Shown: in pieces, positions 43,860 through 53,490 of the stretch
How the letters are laid out: each line of letters starts with the position of its first letter
Position numbering within the stretch: position 1 is the first letter of the stretch
Assembly (NCBI RefSeq): GCF_040954835.1
Contig: NC_090723.1
Location: forward strand, 9,744,001 to 9,808,000
Source: Lepisosteus oculatus
Lineage: Eukaryota > Chordata > Actinopteri > Semionotiformes > Lepisosteidae
Direction: 5' to 3'
Length of the DNA: 64,000 nucleotides
Notes under the pieces: generated by a model
Seen by the model: the letters and a program-made list of their open reading frames with translations, nothing else
The model's database searches: none
Told to the model about the DNA's origin: nothing
Program-made: the position numbers and the translations under genes

Positions 43860-45281
43860 CTTTACAAACCCCCCTCAACCGCCACCCCATTTATAATCGA
43901 TCAGCGAACCATTAGAAATGAGAGGCCAGTGCCTCTCCGGTCCAGCAGGGGGCGAGCGCTCCGGTGGCCCGCCGTCCCTCCCCGCCCGCTGATTGGCTGC
44001 CGCGGTCAGCAGGCTTCCTGCTATGTGGCGCTCGGGGCGTCATGTGCCGGAAGGGGCGCTGGGGCTCGTGCTGGTCAGGTTGTGTGTAGAAATGGAAGGG
44101 AAGCGCACGCGGCGGAGTTTCCAGGATGGAGCAACAGCTCACGTGAGGCGCAATGGCGCCAAGCGGGGCTTCTTGAACAGTGGCAAAATAACAGCCTGTC
44201 TACGCCACAGGCTCTGCGAAAAGAAAAAAAATGATTTAGAGTTAGAACAAGCGTTAATAATAAACTGAAGTCTCAGCGCGTTGAAAGCATTTGGAACATA
44301 TAAAGTGAGGAGTGATTTAGAGGTTAGTCATAATAATCCAGAAAACAGTTAAGTGACTTCAAAAGTAAGATTTAACATGTTTTCTTCTATTATTAACACC
44401 CTTTTTACGCTGTTTACACGGAGACTCCAGTATAGTTGATGCCCCCCCATCTATAAAATCTTTGTCCTCCTACCATCTGGGAGAAGATATCGCAGTGTAC
44501 GGGCCAGCTCCACCAGACTCTTAACAGTTTCTTCTCGCAGGCTGTCAGGCTCCTCAACAGCCTGGAATCTACTTGTACCCACCCCAATTCCAGAAACAGG
44601 GTTTAAATCCCCCCAGTGGGTTGTGTAGATTGTATTATGTATTTGCCTTGTAATTTGCACTATCTGCACTTGGCACTATGTGTGTCCTGTCTACAATGTC
44701 TATGTCAGTGTCCTGTCTGTCCTGCCTGTATTTGCACCGTGGACGAGGAGGAGCGATATTTCCTTCCACTGTATACTTGTAAATGGCTGGAATGACAAAT
44801 AAACGTGAACTTGAACTTTTCAAAAAGCAGCCTTTTTTCTTTTAACACTTTCAACAAGCAATATCCTACTGTCTCCATCTTCACACATCCAGTCTCAAAC
44901 TCTGCAACACCTTTATAATGAAAAAAAAAATGCTTAAGGGTTAAACAAAGAAAACGGGATTAAAGACCTTATCCAGAAAAATAATCCATGTATTTAAAAG
45001 TACGGGTGAAGTATTTCTTCTTTATGCTGCAGATTGCGCCTTAAAGCTGAATAGGTCGCCCTGTTAGACGCAGCGCGCGTCTGTAGTGTGGAAACACGGG
45101 GACGCGCGCAGCGCTGGTGACGGCATCCCCGACTGCGGCGCCGCTTCCAGCGTGTCCTCCCGCGCGGCCCGCGGCCACCAGGGGGCGCGCGCCGAGCGCT
45201 TCCTGGAAACGGGGAAGTGGCAGAGACTCGCGCGCCGTCAGGGCTGCCCAGGTGGAGCTGTACGCGCTGTCAGCCCGGGGG
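43860..45281. other. Intergenic, C1QL to ARL gene
   Basis: Contains a CpG-rich patch with a CCAAT-type box (GATTGGCTG at 43991-43999) at 43.92-44.15 kb, a LINE 3'-end fragment at 44.45-44.82 kb and then AT-rich sequence up to the CpG-rich ARL promoter. No gene is certain. Confidence 0.6.
44445..44822 (+). mobile_element. LINE 3'-end fragment
   Basis: Contains CATCTGGGAGAAGATATCGC, AGGCTGTCAGGCTCCTCAAC, then a TTGCACTATCTGCACTTGGC 3' UTR-like part and the ending GGAATGACAAATAAACGTGA followed by ACTTGAACTT. This order is typical of a fish non-LTR element end (terminal coding motif, UTR, short tail repeat). The exact clade is uncertain. Confidence 0.6.
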
Positions 45282-45289
45282 TATAAATA
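45282..45289 (+). promoter_or_regulatory. TATA box of the ARL gene
   Basis: TATAAATA in a GC-rich setting, 277 bases before the ATG. Transcription would start near 45312, giving a 5' UTR of about 250 nt with no intron needed. Confidence 0.8.
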
Positions 45290-45565
45290 TGAGAGCCAGG
45301 CAGGCAGGCGGGACAGCACAGATTCTCTCAGCCCTGGAGAGGCAGAGACCAAGAGAGCCCGCGAGCCTTTCTGATCCTCCTGCAAGCGAGACGCAGCGAC
45401 TCTGCCGGCAACTTCTTCAGATCATCGGCTGTTCCAAGTATATTCTCGCGCCCAGAGGACGCCGGAGCTGAGCTGCTTGGGCTGACCGAGCTTTCCCCTC
45501 TCTTCCTGCCTGCTCCGGCACCAGATTAGAGAACAGCAAGAGCGAGCAGCGAGCCGGGAGGCAGC

Positions 45566-46198
45566 ATGGGCCTGATCTTCAGCCAGCTCTACCAGGCGCT
45601 GCCCGGCCTGCAGGCTCGGATCCTGCTGCTGGGGCTGGACGGCGCGGGGAAGACCACCGTCCTGTACAAGCTGAAGCTGAACGAGGCCGTCTGCACCATC
45701 CCCACCATCGGCTTCAACGTGGAGCCGGTGGAGCCGGTGCGCGGCGTGTCCTTCACGGTGTGGGACGCGGGCGGCCAGCAGCAGATCCGGGCGCTGTGGC
45801 GGCACTACTACAGGGGCGCCCAGGGGCTGCTGTTCGTGGTGGACTCCGTGGACGGCCCGCGCCTCGCCGAGGCCCGCGAGGAGCTGGAGGCCATCCTGGC
45901 CCACGCGGAGATGAGCGGGGTGCCCTTCGTGGTGCTGGCCAACAAGCAGGACCTGCCGGGGGCCCGGGGCCCCGCCCGGCTGGCGGACGCCCTGGGGCTG
46001 GACAAGCGGAGCGGGCAGGACTGGCACGTGCAGGCCTGCTGCGCCACGAGCGGCGAGGGCCTGACGGGGGGGGCCCTGGCGAGGGCGTGCGTCTCCAGAC
46101 CGCTGCCTTGGCTCACCCGCGGGATCCCTGTGGCCCTGTGTCGCAGCGTCGCGGGATGTGAGCCCCACAATTCAATTCATTCGATTTATCTGTCGTGA
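45566..46198 (+). CDS. ARF/ARL-family small GTPase with altered C-terminus
   Basis: A single-exon 210-residue frame. Seen: Gly2 for N-myristoylation ([10 protein letters not shown]), P-loop GLDGAGKTT (23-31), switch 1 [10 protein letters not shown] (44-53), switch 2 WDAGGQQ (66-72), NKQD (126-129) and CATS (159-162). These cover all guanine-nucleotide motifs, so nucleotide binding is expected. NVEP and [11 protein letters not shown] point to the ARL11/ARL14 branch rather than classical ARFs. After GEGLT (167) the usual EGLDWL helix is absent. Instead, about 43 unrelated residues follow, beginning [19 protein letters not shown] and ending NSIHSIYLS, in a stretch that looks repeat-derived. A run of eight Gs (46066-46073) lies at this point, but neither alternative frame restores the family end. 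ARFs normally act in membrane traffic. Function here is inferred. Confidence 0.88.
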   Translation: MGLIFSQLYQALPGLQARILLLGLDGAGKTTVLYKLKLNEAVCTIPTIGFNVEPVEPVRGVSFTVWDAGGQQQIRALWRHYYRGAQGLLFVVDSVDGPRLAEAREELEAILAHAEMSGVPFVVLANKQDLPGARGPARLADALGLDKRSGQDWHVQACCATSGEGLTGGALARACVSRPLPWLTRGIPVALCRSVAGCEPHNSIHSIYLS

Positions 46199-46782
46199 TC
46201 CTTCCACGGGTGCATAGTATAGTGACAAGTGTTTCTCATTAGTCTCTCAGGTGCAGTATATAAATAGAAGACAAGACAATAGACTGTAACACAATAACTG
46301 TGTGGTAACAACCAGGACAAAGCAGAGAGAGGTGTTCTTCTCAGCACCCGTTTGAGTTATAAAGTCTGTTTAAAGGACGCAGTCTTGTTCACCACGGCTT
46401 GTGACTTTGCCTTCTTCAGTTTGACGGTTGAGACGGGTCACCGGTGGCCACTCATGTTATATCTGAGGCTGGGCGTGGTCTCAAGCCTGTACGAGATCAA
46501 GAGGAAACTCTGGGCACCTGGCACCTCATCTCGCCTTCTCCTCTTTCCTTCGTCTGGGCACTGTTTCTGGGGTTTCGTCCCTCAGCAGGACAAGCATTCC
46601 TGTTTTCGTGCTCCGTAACGCAACTTTGATGTCAGTGCGTGTTCATGCACTTTAATGTACAAAAATGGGTTTTTTAAATATATATTTTTTTCAATTTAAA
46701 GAATGCCTTTTTTTTTCTAAAAAAGAATGTAAATCTGTCAGGTATCTGCTCTGATTGTATTCTTCCTGACTGTAAAAATCGA

Positions 46783-46788
46783 AATAAA
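46783..46788 (+). terminator. Poly(A) signal of the ARL gene
   Basis: AATAAA 585 bases after the stop, following an AT-rich 3' UTR. Together with the TATA box it outlines a single-exon transcript of about 1.5 kb. Confidence 0.75.
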
Positions 46789-46809
46789 CAGAAGTTCTCA
46801 ATCTGGTGT

Positions 46810-49800
46810 CGGTTTGTCGCTCCCACAGCCGAGAGTTGCAGAACTGGGCTGAGCCGCCCCGCCTGTGATCCACGTGTCAGAGAGAGACGGGCCGACAGTT
46901 ATCACAGGCGAGCAGCAGGGCCACTGTTCCTCAGCCAGTGTCCGCACCTGAGTACTCTCGAGTGGACAAGTCCACAGAGCTCATTCAGGCTTCCTGTTAA
47001 TTCTCTGGGCCACAGCACCAGCTCTGTATGAATGAGTTTGCCTCACACATGGCCCCGGCGTCCCTGGATAAGCCTGATCTCTGCAGGTGTATGAGGTAGA
47101 GCTGGGCTTGTTCAGCATTTGCACAGACCAGCCCTTGAATTCCAGGAGCACAGATCGGTTTGCTTCTGTGTGCCTGTAGAGGGCGCCAAGATCCCACACA
47201 TTTCTGCTTTTCTTTTGGCACAGTTCAGTCACAGCCTGCTGACTGCCTGCTGGACACTGTCTCAGAGGGGGGGTTTGACACAAAACCAGAAGACACATCA
47301 GCAGTGATCGTTTTGCTTTAGTTATCAGTGGAAGGCACTGAAAGTGCACAGTACATTAACACAACAGTGAGAGGATTGGCTTAGACAGAAGACAACAGTG
47401 AAATAAATGAATGAATGAATATCCACTTTACTCATTTCCTGCTTAAGGTGGAACAAGCCTCCTGTGTATCTAAGTACACTGCTGGGAAGCTCTGATCTTG
47501 CAGGGCCACGGCACAGGGTTTGCAGCTGGTCTTGAATTCAGCCAGCAGCTCACAGCTGGTAGCCCACTGAAGCTCAGCAGGTTTGGGCCTGGTCAGTACC
47601 AGGAGACTCCTGGGAAAGCTGAGGTTGCTGCTGGAGGAGGTGTAAGTGGGGCCAGCAGGGGGTGCTCACCATGTGGTCTGTGTTGATCCTAATGCCCCAG
47701 TATAGTGACGGGGACACTATACTGTAAAAAGGCACCGTCCTTCGGATTAGACGTAGAACTGGGGTCCTGACTCTCTGTGGTCATTAACAATCCCAGGGCA
47801 TTTCTCAAAAAGAGTAGGGATGTTACCCTGGCCTCCTGGCCAAATTTCCCCCTGGCCTTTACCCATCATGGCCTCCTAATAACCCCCATTCCTGAACTGT
47901 CTTCATCACTCTGCTCTCCTCCCCACTGAGAGCTGGTGTGTGGGGAGCGTTCTGGCGCACTATGGCTGCCGCTGCATCATCCAGGTGGGGCTGCACACTG
48001 GTGGTGGTGGAGGGGATCCCCATTATCTGTAAAGTGCTTTGAGTGGAGAGTCTAGAAAAGTGCTATATAAGTGTAAGGGCATTATTATGATACCTGGAAA
48101 GTGGCTACATTTGTTCAATTCAGTAAATTAAGGGGTTCAGTTAGGTAAATAAAAACCCAGGGCGAAGGAAAACCAGGAGTGGCCGCTGCTTCTGAGGACC
48201 TGTGGGTCGCTGTTGTCTGAAACTGGGTGGAATCATAGAGATCTGCCATTAGATGGCGATAATGTACTATCAGTAGCAGGACTGGCCGCTCTCTGGATTG
48301 CTCACAATAAAGTGAGTGGGGCCATGTAAAAGATCTGACCAACATTTCACGTGTCCAGAAACTGATTGCTCTTCCACAAGAAATACGAAAGCATGTCACC
48401 AGTGTACATGTAAATTATAGTGCTGCTGTGATAGAGAAGCATGCCGTCAGCTGCTAGAGCTCTCGCTGTGAAGTGATGATTGGAGGTCAGTTTTGGTAGA
48501 TCCTGGCCAGGTCACTAGAGAGGTAGAAAGAGCCATCTGTCTTTTCTCCATCTTCTATACAACAAAGAGGGAGACAGGATGACTTCAGCACCGACCTTCT
48601 GCATGAATATCTGTGTCTCCCTCTGTGATGCATCAGGAACATCTTCCTGAACCTTCTGAGTGTTTGGGGCTGCTCAGTTTTATGTTCAGTGTTAAGCTGC
48701 ACACATATAGCCCTTTTGGCTTCTTGCTGGAATATGAAAGGTTTTTTTTCCAGATTAAAAAATTCTTTCAAAAAATACGCCTCACAACTCCCTACTGTCC
48801 ATTCCCCTCTCTCACAGTCCAGCAGGGTCCAGCACTCCACCAGTCCCAAGTCTGATACCTCAGGTGCAGCTTTCTCCTAATTTTTTTGTCAAGCGGAGCT
48901 TCAAAACGAAACAGTTGAGCTCCCAGGAGGCCTGTTTTTTAAACACGGACAGTTTTGAGACAACATACAAGTTACAAGCCAGCGTTCGGATCAAGCCCCT
49001 GGTGCCTCTGGAGAGTGGCTCCCCAGCGGGATTGTGGGAAGGAGCGGAGCTGGGTGCAGAGCCCAGTCCCTGACCGTGTTGTTGTCACGGCCGCCACAGA
49101 GAGAGCACCGCCCCTCCCAGAGGCCTTCCTGTGCCACAGGGTTCCCATGGAAACACTTCCCTTGCCTGCTCTGTGTTGGAATGGGACTCAGGACTGGTCA
49201 GGCTCTCTCTCTGGCCTGTGGCTGATTGACAGGGCTGTTCCGTCCAGCTGCTGCTTCTGAGGGTTAAAGCTGGGCGCCACCAAGCACCCAGTCTGTTCTG
49301 TTCTGTTCTGTTCTCTGTCCTGTAGGCCAGGGGTCCCCACGGTGCTAGTGGCCTCCCTTATACTGATGGCAAAGCAAAGCAGTTTCCTTATAAAAAACAT
49401 GACAAATTGAAAAACGAATCAATAGCTCATGAGGAAAGTAAAAAATGTGACATGACAGACTAGTCTTTGGCCTCGCCCCTTCCTAGCCTGTGCAGTGCCC
49501 TGGCCAGTGCGTGCTCACAGTTCCCAGCAGAGCGACACCTGCTGGCAGCCTGTGCACACTGCGGCTGAGGGACGGGAGGGCAGTGTGGGCGGGCCAGGCC
49601 CAGTTCGAGCCAGGCCTTGTGGGAATCAGGCAGCGATCAGCTGCGCAGGCCAGCGGAGAGCCTGCAGTGCTCAGAAGGAGTACTGTCCGCCGCCAGCACA
49701 CAGACTCTGGGCACATCCTGCAGCGGTTGTGGGTGTGACAGCCCCCACCCTTCCTCCCAGCTGCGCCACCTGTCCGAGCTCACCATGTCTTGCCTGCTGG

Positions 49801-50410
49801 TGCAGCTCGAGGACAATGTTTCACAATTGCTCTGCCCTTGCCTGTAACAGCCGATAATGGTGTCCTTCAGCTTGGGGAAGGCTGTCACGGTCGACGTGTC
49901 CCAGTTTACTGGCGGACAGGACTGGACACTTGAGACCCCAAAAGACCTGGTTAGTCCATCCTCTGTCACACCGCAGCCAGTGGTGGCAGGAGCACCGCGT
50001 GAGAAAGGAGCAGTGGGATGATTCAGTGAGAGACCTGGGAGAACTGGGAGAGCTGGGAGCACACCGGACTGCGTCCCTCTCAGTCCAGCTGGAGAGCTCT
50101 GCACATTCCTGCTGCCTGCGTGCCAGGCTGCCTGAGCGACTGAGCCCCAGAACTGCGAGCAGGGATACTGCCTGTTTTGTAATTAGCACAATAACTGCTG
50201 AACTCCTTGTGTGTGCAGGGGTGGGTGGGACTAGGGAGGTGGTTTCCAGAGGGGGGAGGAGGGGTTACTGGGGTAGGGGGAGGGGAGGTGGTGTTGGGGA
50301 GGGGGGGGGTTTGCCTGCTAGTTCTTCCCAGTGTGAGAGCTCCTCCACCGGGCTGCCCTCCCCCTCCAATCCCTGGAGCTGCCTGGAGGATGGAGGAGGC
50401 GTGTCTACAG
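46810..50410. other. Intergenic, ARL gene to IGFBP4
   Basis: 3.6 kb with no recognised gene. It holds a near full-length 5S-type SINE (47.5-48.1 kb), an (AATG)n run at about 47402-47420 and a (TTCTG)n run at about 49288-49315. A G-rich stretch (50,215-50,310) lies just before the IGFBP4 TATA box and could be promoter-proximal. Confidence 0.65.
47545..48092 (+). mobile_element. 5S rRNA-derived SINE with L2-type tail
   Basis: The head GAAGCTCAGCAGGTTTGGGC, CTGGTCAGTACCAGGAGACT and CCTGGGAAAGCTGAGGTTGC matches the internal-promoter half of 5S rRNA (GAAGCTAAGCAGGGTCGGGC, CTGGTTAGTACTTGGATGGG). The body contains CATCATGGCCTCCTAATAAC and GCGTTCTGGCGCACTATGGC. The tail GTAAAGTGCTTTGAGTGGAG then AGTGCTATATAAGTGTAAGG ends in ATTATTATG. 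It is a SINE3-like 5S-SINE transcribed by RNA polymerase III, nearly complete. Confidence 0.8.
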
Positions 50411-50415
50411 GCCTG

Positions 50416-50421
50416 TATAAA
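50416..50421 (+). promoter_or_regulatory. igfbp4: TATA box of IGFBP4
   Basis: TATAAA in the context CCTGTATAAAGTCC, preceded by a GC-rich, G-tract region. The ATG is 677 bases further on, giving a long 5' UTR. Long leaders are also known for IGFBP family genes such as IGFBP5. Confidence 0.65.
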
Positions 50422-50878
50422 GTCCAAGGAGCTACTTCTGTGGAGCCATTCTAGAGTGCTTCCCTGTGCAGAGAGCGTGCGCACGAGAGAGAGAGAGACA
50501 GAGCAACAGGGAAAGGGCCTCCGCGCTGTTTCGTGCTATCAGTCATCAGCACCTGGGCCTCTGCAGATCCCCGCCTGGGTGGACTTTGTGCTGCCAAGCT
50601 GTGCTTCAGGGCGCTTTCCACTTTAAAGGGACCTGGGCGTCCGAGGAGATTTTCTTTCAGAAGCTAATGAACAGATCATTCTTTTAAAGGCAACTTTTTT
50701 TTAAAAAAAGCATTCAATGTCTACCTGTAAATTACCGGTCTGAACCAAAGCAAGCCCTCGCGTTCCGACGGAACGAGAATCCCCCCCTGGCAGGGAGCAG
50801 CTCCTCGCCCTCGGAAGAGCCCCTCGCAGAGGCACGCAGCCCGGAGGAGGGACCACCAGCCTCCTGCACCTGCCCCAG

Positions 50879-51060
50879 CTCAGGCTCCGGCTCCTGCTCC
50901 GGCTCCGGGTCTTACTCCTGCTCCAGCTCCAGGTCCCACTCCGGCTCCGACTCCGGCTCCGGGTCTTACTCCTGCTCCAGCTCCAGGTCCCACTCCGGCT
51001 CCGGCTCCTGCACCTGCCCCCAGCTCCAGTTCCCGCTTCCGGCCCCTGCACCTGCTCCGG
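50879..51060. repeat. TCC-rich 60-bp repeat in the IGFBP4 leader
   Basis: Imperfect hexamer-like GGCTCC / AGCTCC modules organised into a roughly 60-bp unit (GGGTCTTACTCCTGCTCCAG, then CTCCAGGTCCCACTCCGGCT), present about twice with flanking partial units. It lies between the TATA box and the start codon, so it would be transcribed in the 5' UTR. Confidence 0.85.
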
Positions 51061-51097
51061 CTCCTCGGCTAGGGGGGGGAGAGAGAGTCCGTTCCCC

Positions 51098-51437
51098 ATG
51101 GGGCGCGAGCCTCGGACCAGTGCCCTGTGGGCGGCGTCCGCGCTGCTGCTGGCGGCGCTGTGCCTGACGGAGGAGGCCATCCGCTGCCCGCCCTGCTCCG
51201 AGGAGAAGCTGGCGCGCTGCAGCCAGCCGGCCAACTGCGAGGAGACGGTGCGCGAGCCGGGCTGCGGCTGCTGCCCCACCTGCGCGCTGCCCAAGGGCGC
51301 CCCCTGCGGGGTGTACTCGCCCCGCTGCGGCTCCGGCCTGCGCTGCTACCCTCCCCGCGGCGTGGACAAGCCCCTGCACTCCCTGATGCACGGCCACGGC
51401 GTCTGCACAGACGAGCGGGAGGTGGAGCAGCTCATGG
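51098..51437 (+). CDS. igfbp4: IGFBP4 exon 1 (signal peptide and IGF-binding N-domain)
   Basis: 113 codons plus one base, ending at an ATGG|GTAAGG donor. A signal peptide ([16 protein letters not shown], about 8-24) is followed by [17 protein letters not shown], the family GCGCCPTC motif (55-62), and [20 protein letters not shown] followed by [15 protein letters not shown]. This aligns closely with IGFBP4 ([46 protein letters not shown]) and much less with IGFBP5 (PRQDEEKPLHALLHG). The domain binds IGF-I and IGF-II outside the cell. The exons for the linker and the thyroglobulin type-1 domain (CWCVD) were not found before the window end, so intron 1 exceeds 12.5 kb. The phase 1 exit is normal for IGFBP exon 1. 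Confidence 0.95.
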
Positions 51438-51639
51438 GTAAGGGAGGGGCGCTCTTCGCTCTTTCTGTTCCGTCTTCCGGGTGTCCCCCCCCCCCTTTCC
51501 TGAGTCTGTGAAACCCTGTCTCTGCATGTGTCCGTCCTGCCAGGAGCACGCTCTCCCTCGCAGGCTGGATCCTGCTCAGTGTTTGTGATGGTTCCCCTGG
51601 CTCTGCTGCGCTGTGGGAGGCTTTGCTCTGCAGACCAGA

Positions 51640-51925
51640 TAAGATCAGATCACTTTATCAGCCCTGTACAATTTCTTGCATTAGGAATTTGTCTTTTCGC
51701 AGACCCCTGCTTGCTCTCCCTGAGACACGCAGACAGGGAGAGAAGCTGGGGGTCAGAGTGCAGGGTCAGACATTTATACGGCACCCCTGGAGCAGCTGGG
51801 GTTAAGGGCCTTGCTCAGGGGCCCAACGGAGTAGGAGTCCTCTGCCGGCTGTGGGATTTGAACCAGCAACCTTCCAGCCACAGGCGCAGATCCTGAGCCA
51901 GAGGGCCACTGCTCCACCCCAATCC
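51640..51925 (-). mobile_element. tRNA-derived SINE
   Basis: On the minus strand, GTGGCCCTCTGGCTCAGGAT (A-box) and AAGGTTGCTGGTTCAAATCC (B-box GGTTCAAATCC) form a tRNA-like head. GGGCCCCTGAGCAAGGCCCT and a 3' end with GATAAAGTGATCTGATCTTA follow. The plus-strand view shows the familiar fish repeat GGGGTTAAGGGCCTTGCTCA. Confidence 0.75.
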
Positions 51926-52866
51926 CGCCGCCCCCGAGTATGAGCCGGGCAGTTTCTGAGCCCCATGGCCCCCCAGGCTCTCTCCTGTCCAGCAGCAGGA
52001 CTCCGTGCCTGGCAGGCTGGCACCGTGCCCCTCATGCGAGCTGCTGTGCCGGAAGAGCCCAGCGCAGCGCGGGCCCCAGGCGCGAGGAGCAGGGCGCCAG
52101 CCTCCTCTGAGGGTCAGTGCGTGTGCGCCGTCCTCACACAGCTTGCGGGGAAACGGAGCCTCTCGGTCGCTCAGCTCTGTCTGCGTGCGCCCTGCGATAT
52201 GTGTGGAAGCTAAATTGTGAAATTACCTCCCTTGTTTGTCCCTTTATCGTGGCTTAGTACGTCATTCCTGGAAGTCTCACGCCGGAGAAAGCCGAATCGA
52301 ACAGCTCAGTTAGTGAAAGGTGAAAAGGTTTCGCGGGGTCTGAGCGTCCGTTTGAAGGATCGTCTGTGTGGTGTGACCCGCGTCCAGCGCTGCCTCAGCG
52401 ATGAAGACAGGGAGGGAGGGGCTTGTAAGGTCACCAGCAGAGCTGAGCCTCATGGAGGAGAGATGGGCCGAGTGGAGAGACCCCTGTGCTCTGGGCTGCT
52501 GGGAGCAGGTGTGTGACAAGGGGCAGGGTGTTCATTTGTAATCAGCGGCTCAGGGCTGGGGGGAGAGGGGACACCTGTGCTCTGGACAGAGAATGTGAGA
52601 CAGTTGTGGTCAAGGACTCTGCTAGACAGACAGGAGGCAGGAGTCACCCGTGCAGATAAAGTGGGGCGGGCCTGCAGTCCAGAGAGGTCCATCCAGCCAC
52701 TGGCACAGACTGGCACAGGCTGACATCTGTACCTGCCTGAGAAAGACATGGCTGATATCAGTCAAGGTGGCCACCATGGGCCCAGTGATGTTAGCCGAGC
52801 TCTGTCCCGTTGTGTTATTTCCACTTACTGACCTGCTCTTTCGATGCTGCGTCTTCTGTGCGACAG

Positions 52867-52922
52867 AGGTACCCAAGCCCCCCAAACAGCGGGTTCTCAG
52901 CCGAGCTGTCTGATTAAATAAA
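52867..52922 (+). other. Candidate alternative terminal exon of IGFBP4
   Basis: A pyrimidine-rich tract and CGACAG acceptor are followed by a segment that, joined to the phase 1 end of exon 1, reads EVPKPPKQRVLSRAV and stops (TGA 52911-52913). AATAAA follows at 52917-52922. This would give a truncated, N-domain-only IGFBP4. It is a sequence-based possibility only, and chance is not excluded. Confidence 0.25.
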
Positions 52923-53309
52923 CGCTTGCTATCATCGTGAGTATTATGACCATTGGACAGAGTGTCCTTCTGTTTCCTGAGAGGATTATGCTAAGAATCC
53001 GAAGTGGGACAGGAAAAGACATTCGCTGGGTTCTGGGTTCTGCATCCCCAGCTCCTGTCTCTGTGACTCGCTGCGCCCCGAGATTGGCGTCACAGCAGGG
53101 ACCTCTTCAGGCCAGTGAGTGAAGTGTTGAGAGGCTGTTTCTCATCAGAAAGACGAACCGTTCGCACTGGGCTGCGCCAGTCAAGTGGAGTGAAGAGCAC
53201 AGCACCGACAAGTCAGTTCCGGAATAATAATGAAATCTCGTAAATTCCGAGATTTCACAGAGAAACCCCAGGGCGCTGTTCCGCGTTCCTGGGGGCAGAG
53301 GCTCCTGTT

Positions 53310-53490
53310 CTGGGCTCTCGGAGGTTAACCGGAGGGTCGTGGGGTCGGATCCCAGGTTACACTGCTGCTGCACCCCTGAACCGTGGGGGCGCCCTCCCGA
53401 ACGGCCCCTGCAAAAGTCCCAGCGGTGCGGACGGGCGCAGACGGAAGTCGCTTCGGATAAAAGCGTCAGCCCGAGAAAGTCGTGAAACGC
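53310..53490 (+). mobile_element. tRNA-derived SINE with GATAAAAGCGTC tail
   Basis: GGAGGGTCGTGGGGTCGGAT (B-box side), GTTACACTGCTGCTGCACCC and the tail AAGTCGCTTCGGATAAAAGC then GTCAGC match a very common fish SINE 3' end (AAGTCGCTTTGGATAAAAGC then GTCTGC). The head and tail are both recognisable, and the middle is shortened. Confidence 0.75.

Noticed and set aside
46060-46165. Simple frameshift in the G8 run as the cause of the odd ARL C-terminus
   Set aside because: Neither of the other two frames restores the expected EGLDWL-type helix, so a one-base error does not explain it.
45422-46168. 248-codon minus-strand frame
   Set aside because: It is antisense to the GC-rich ARL gene and has no independent homology.
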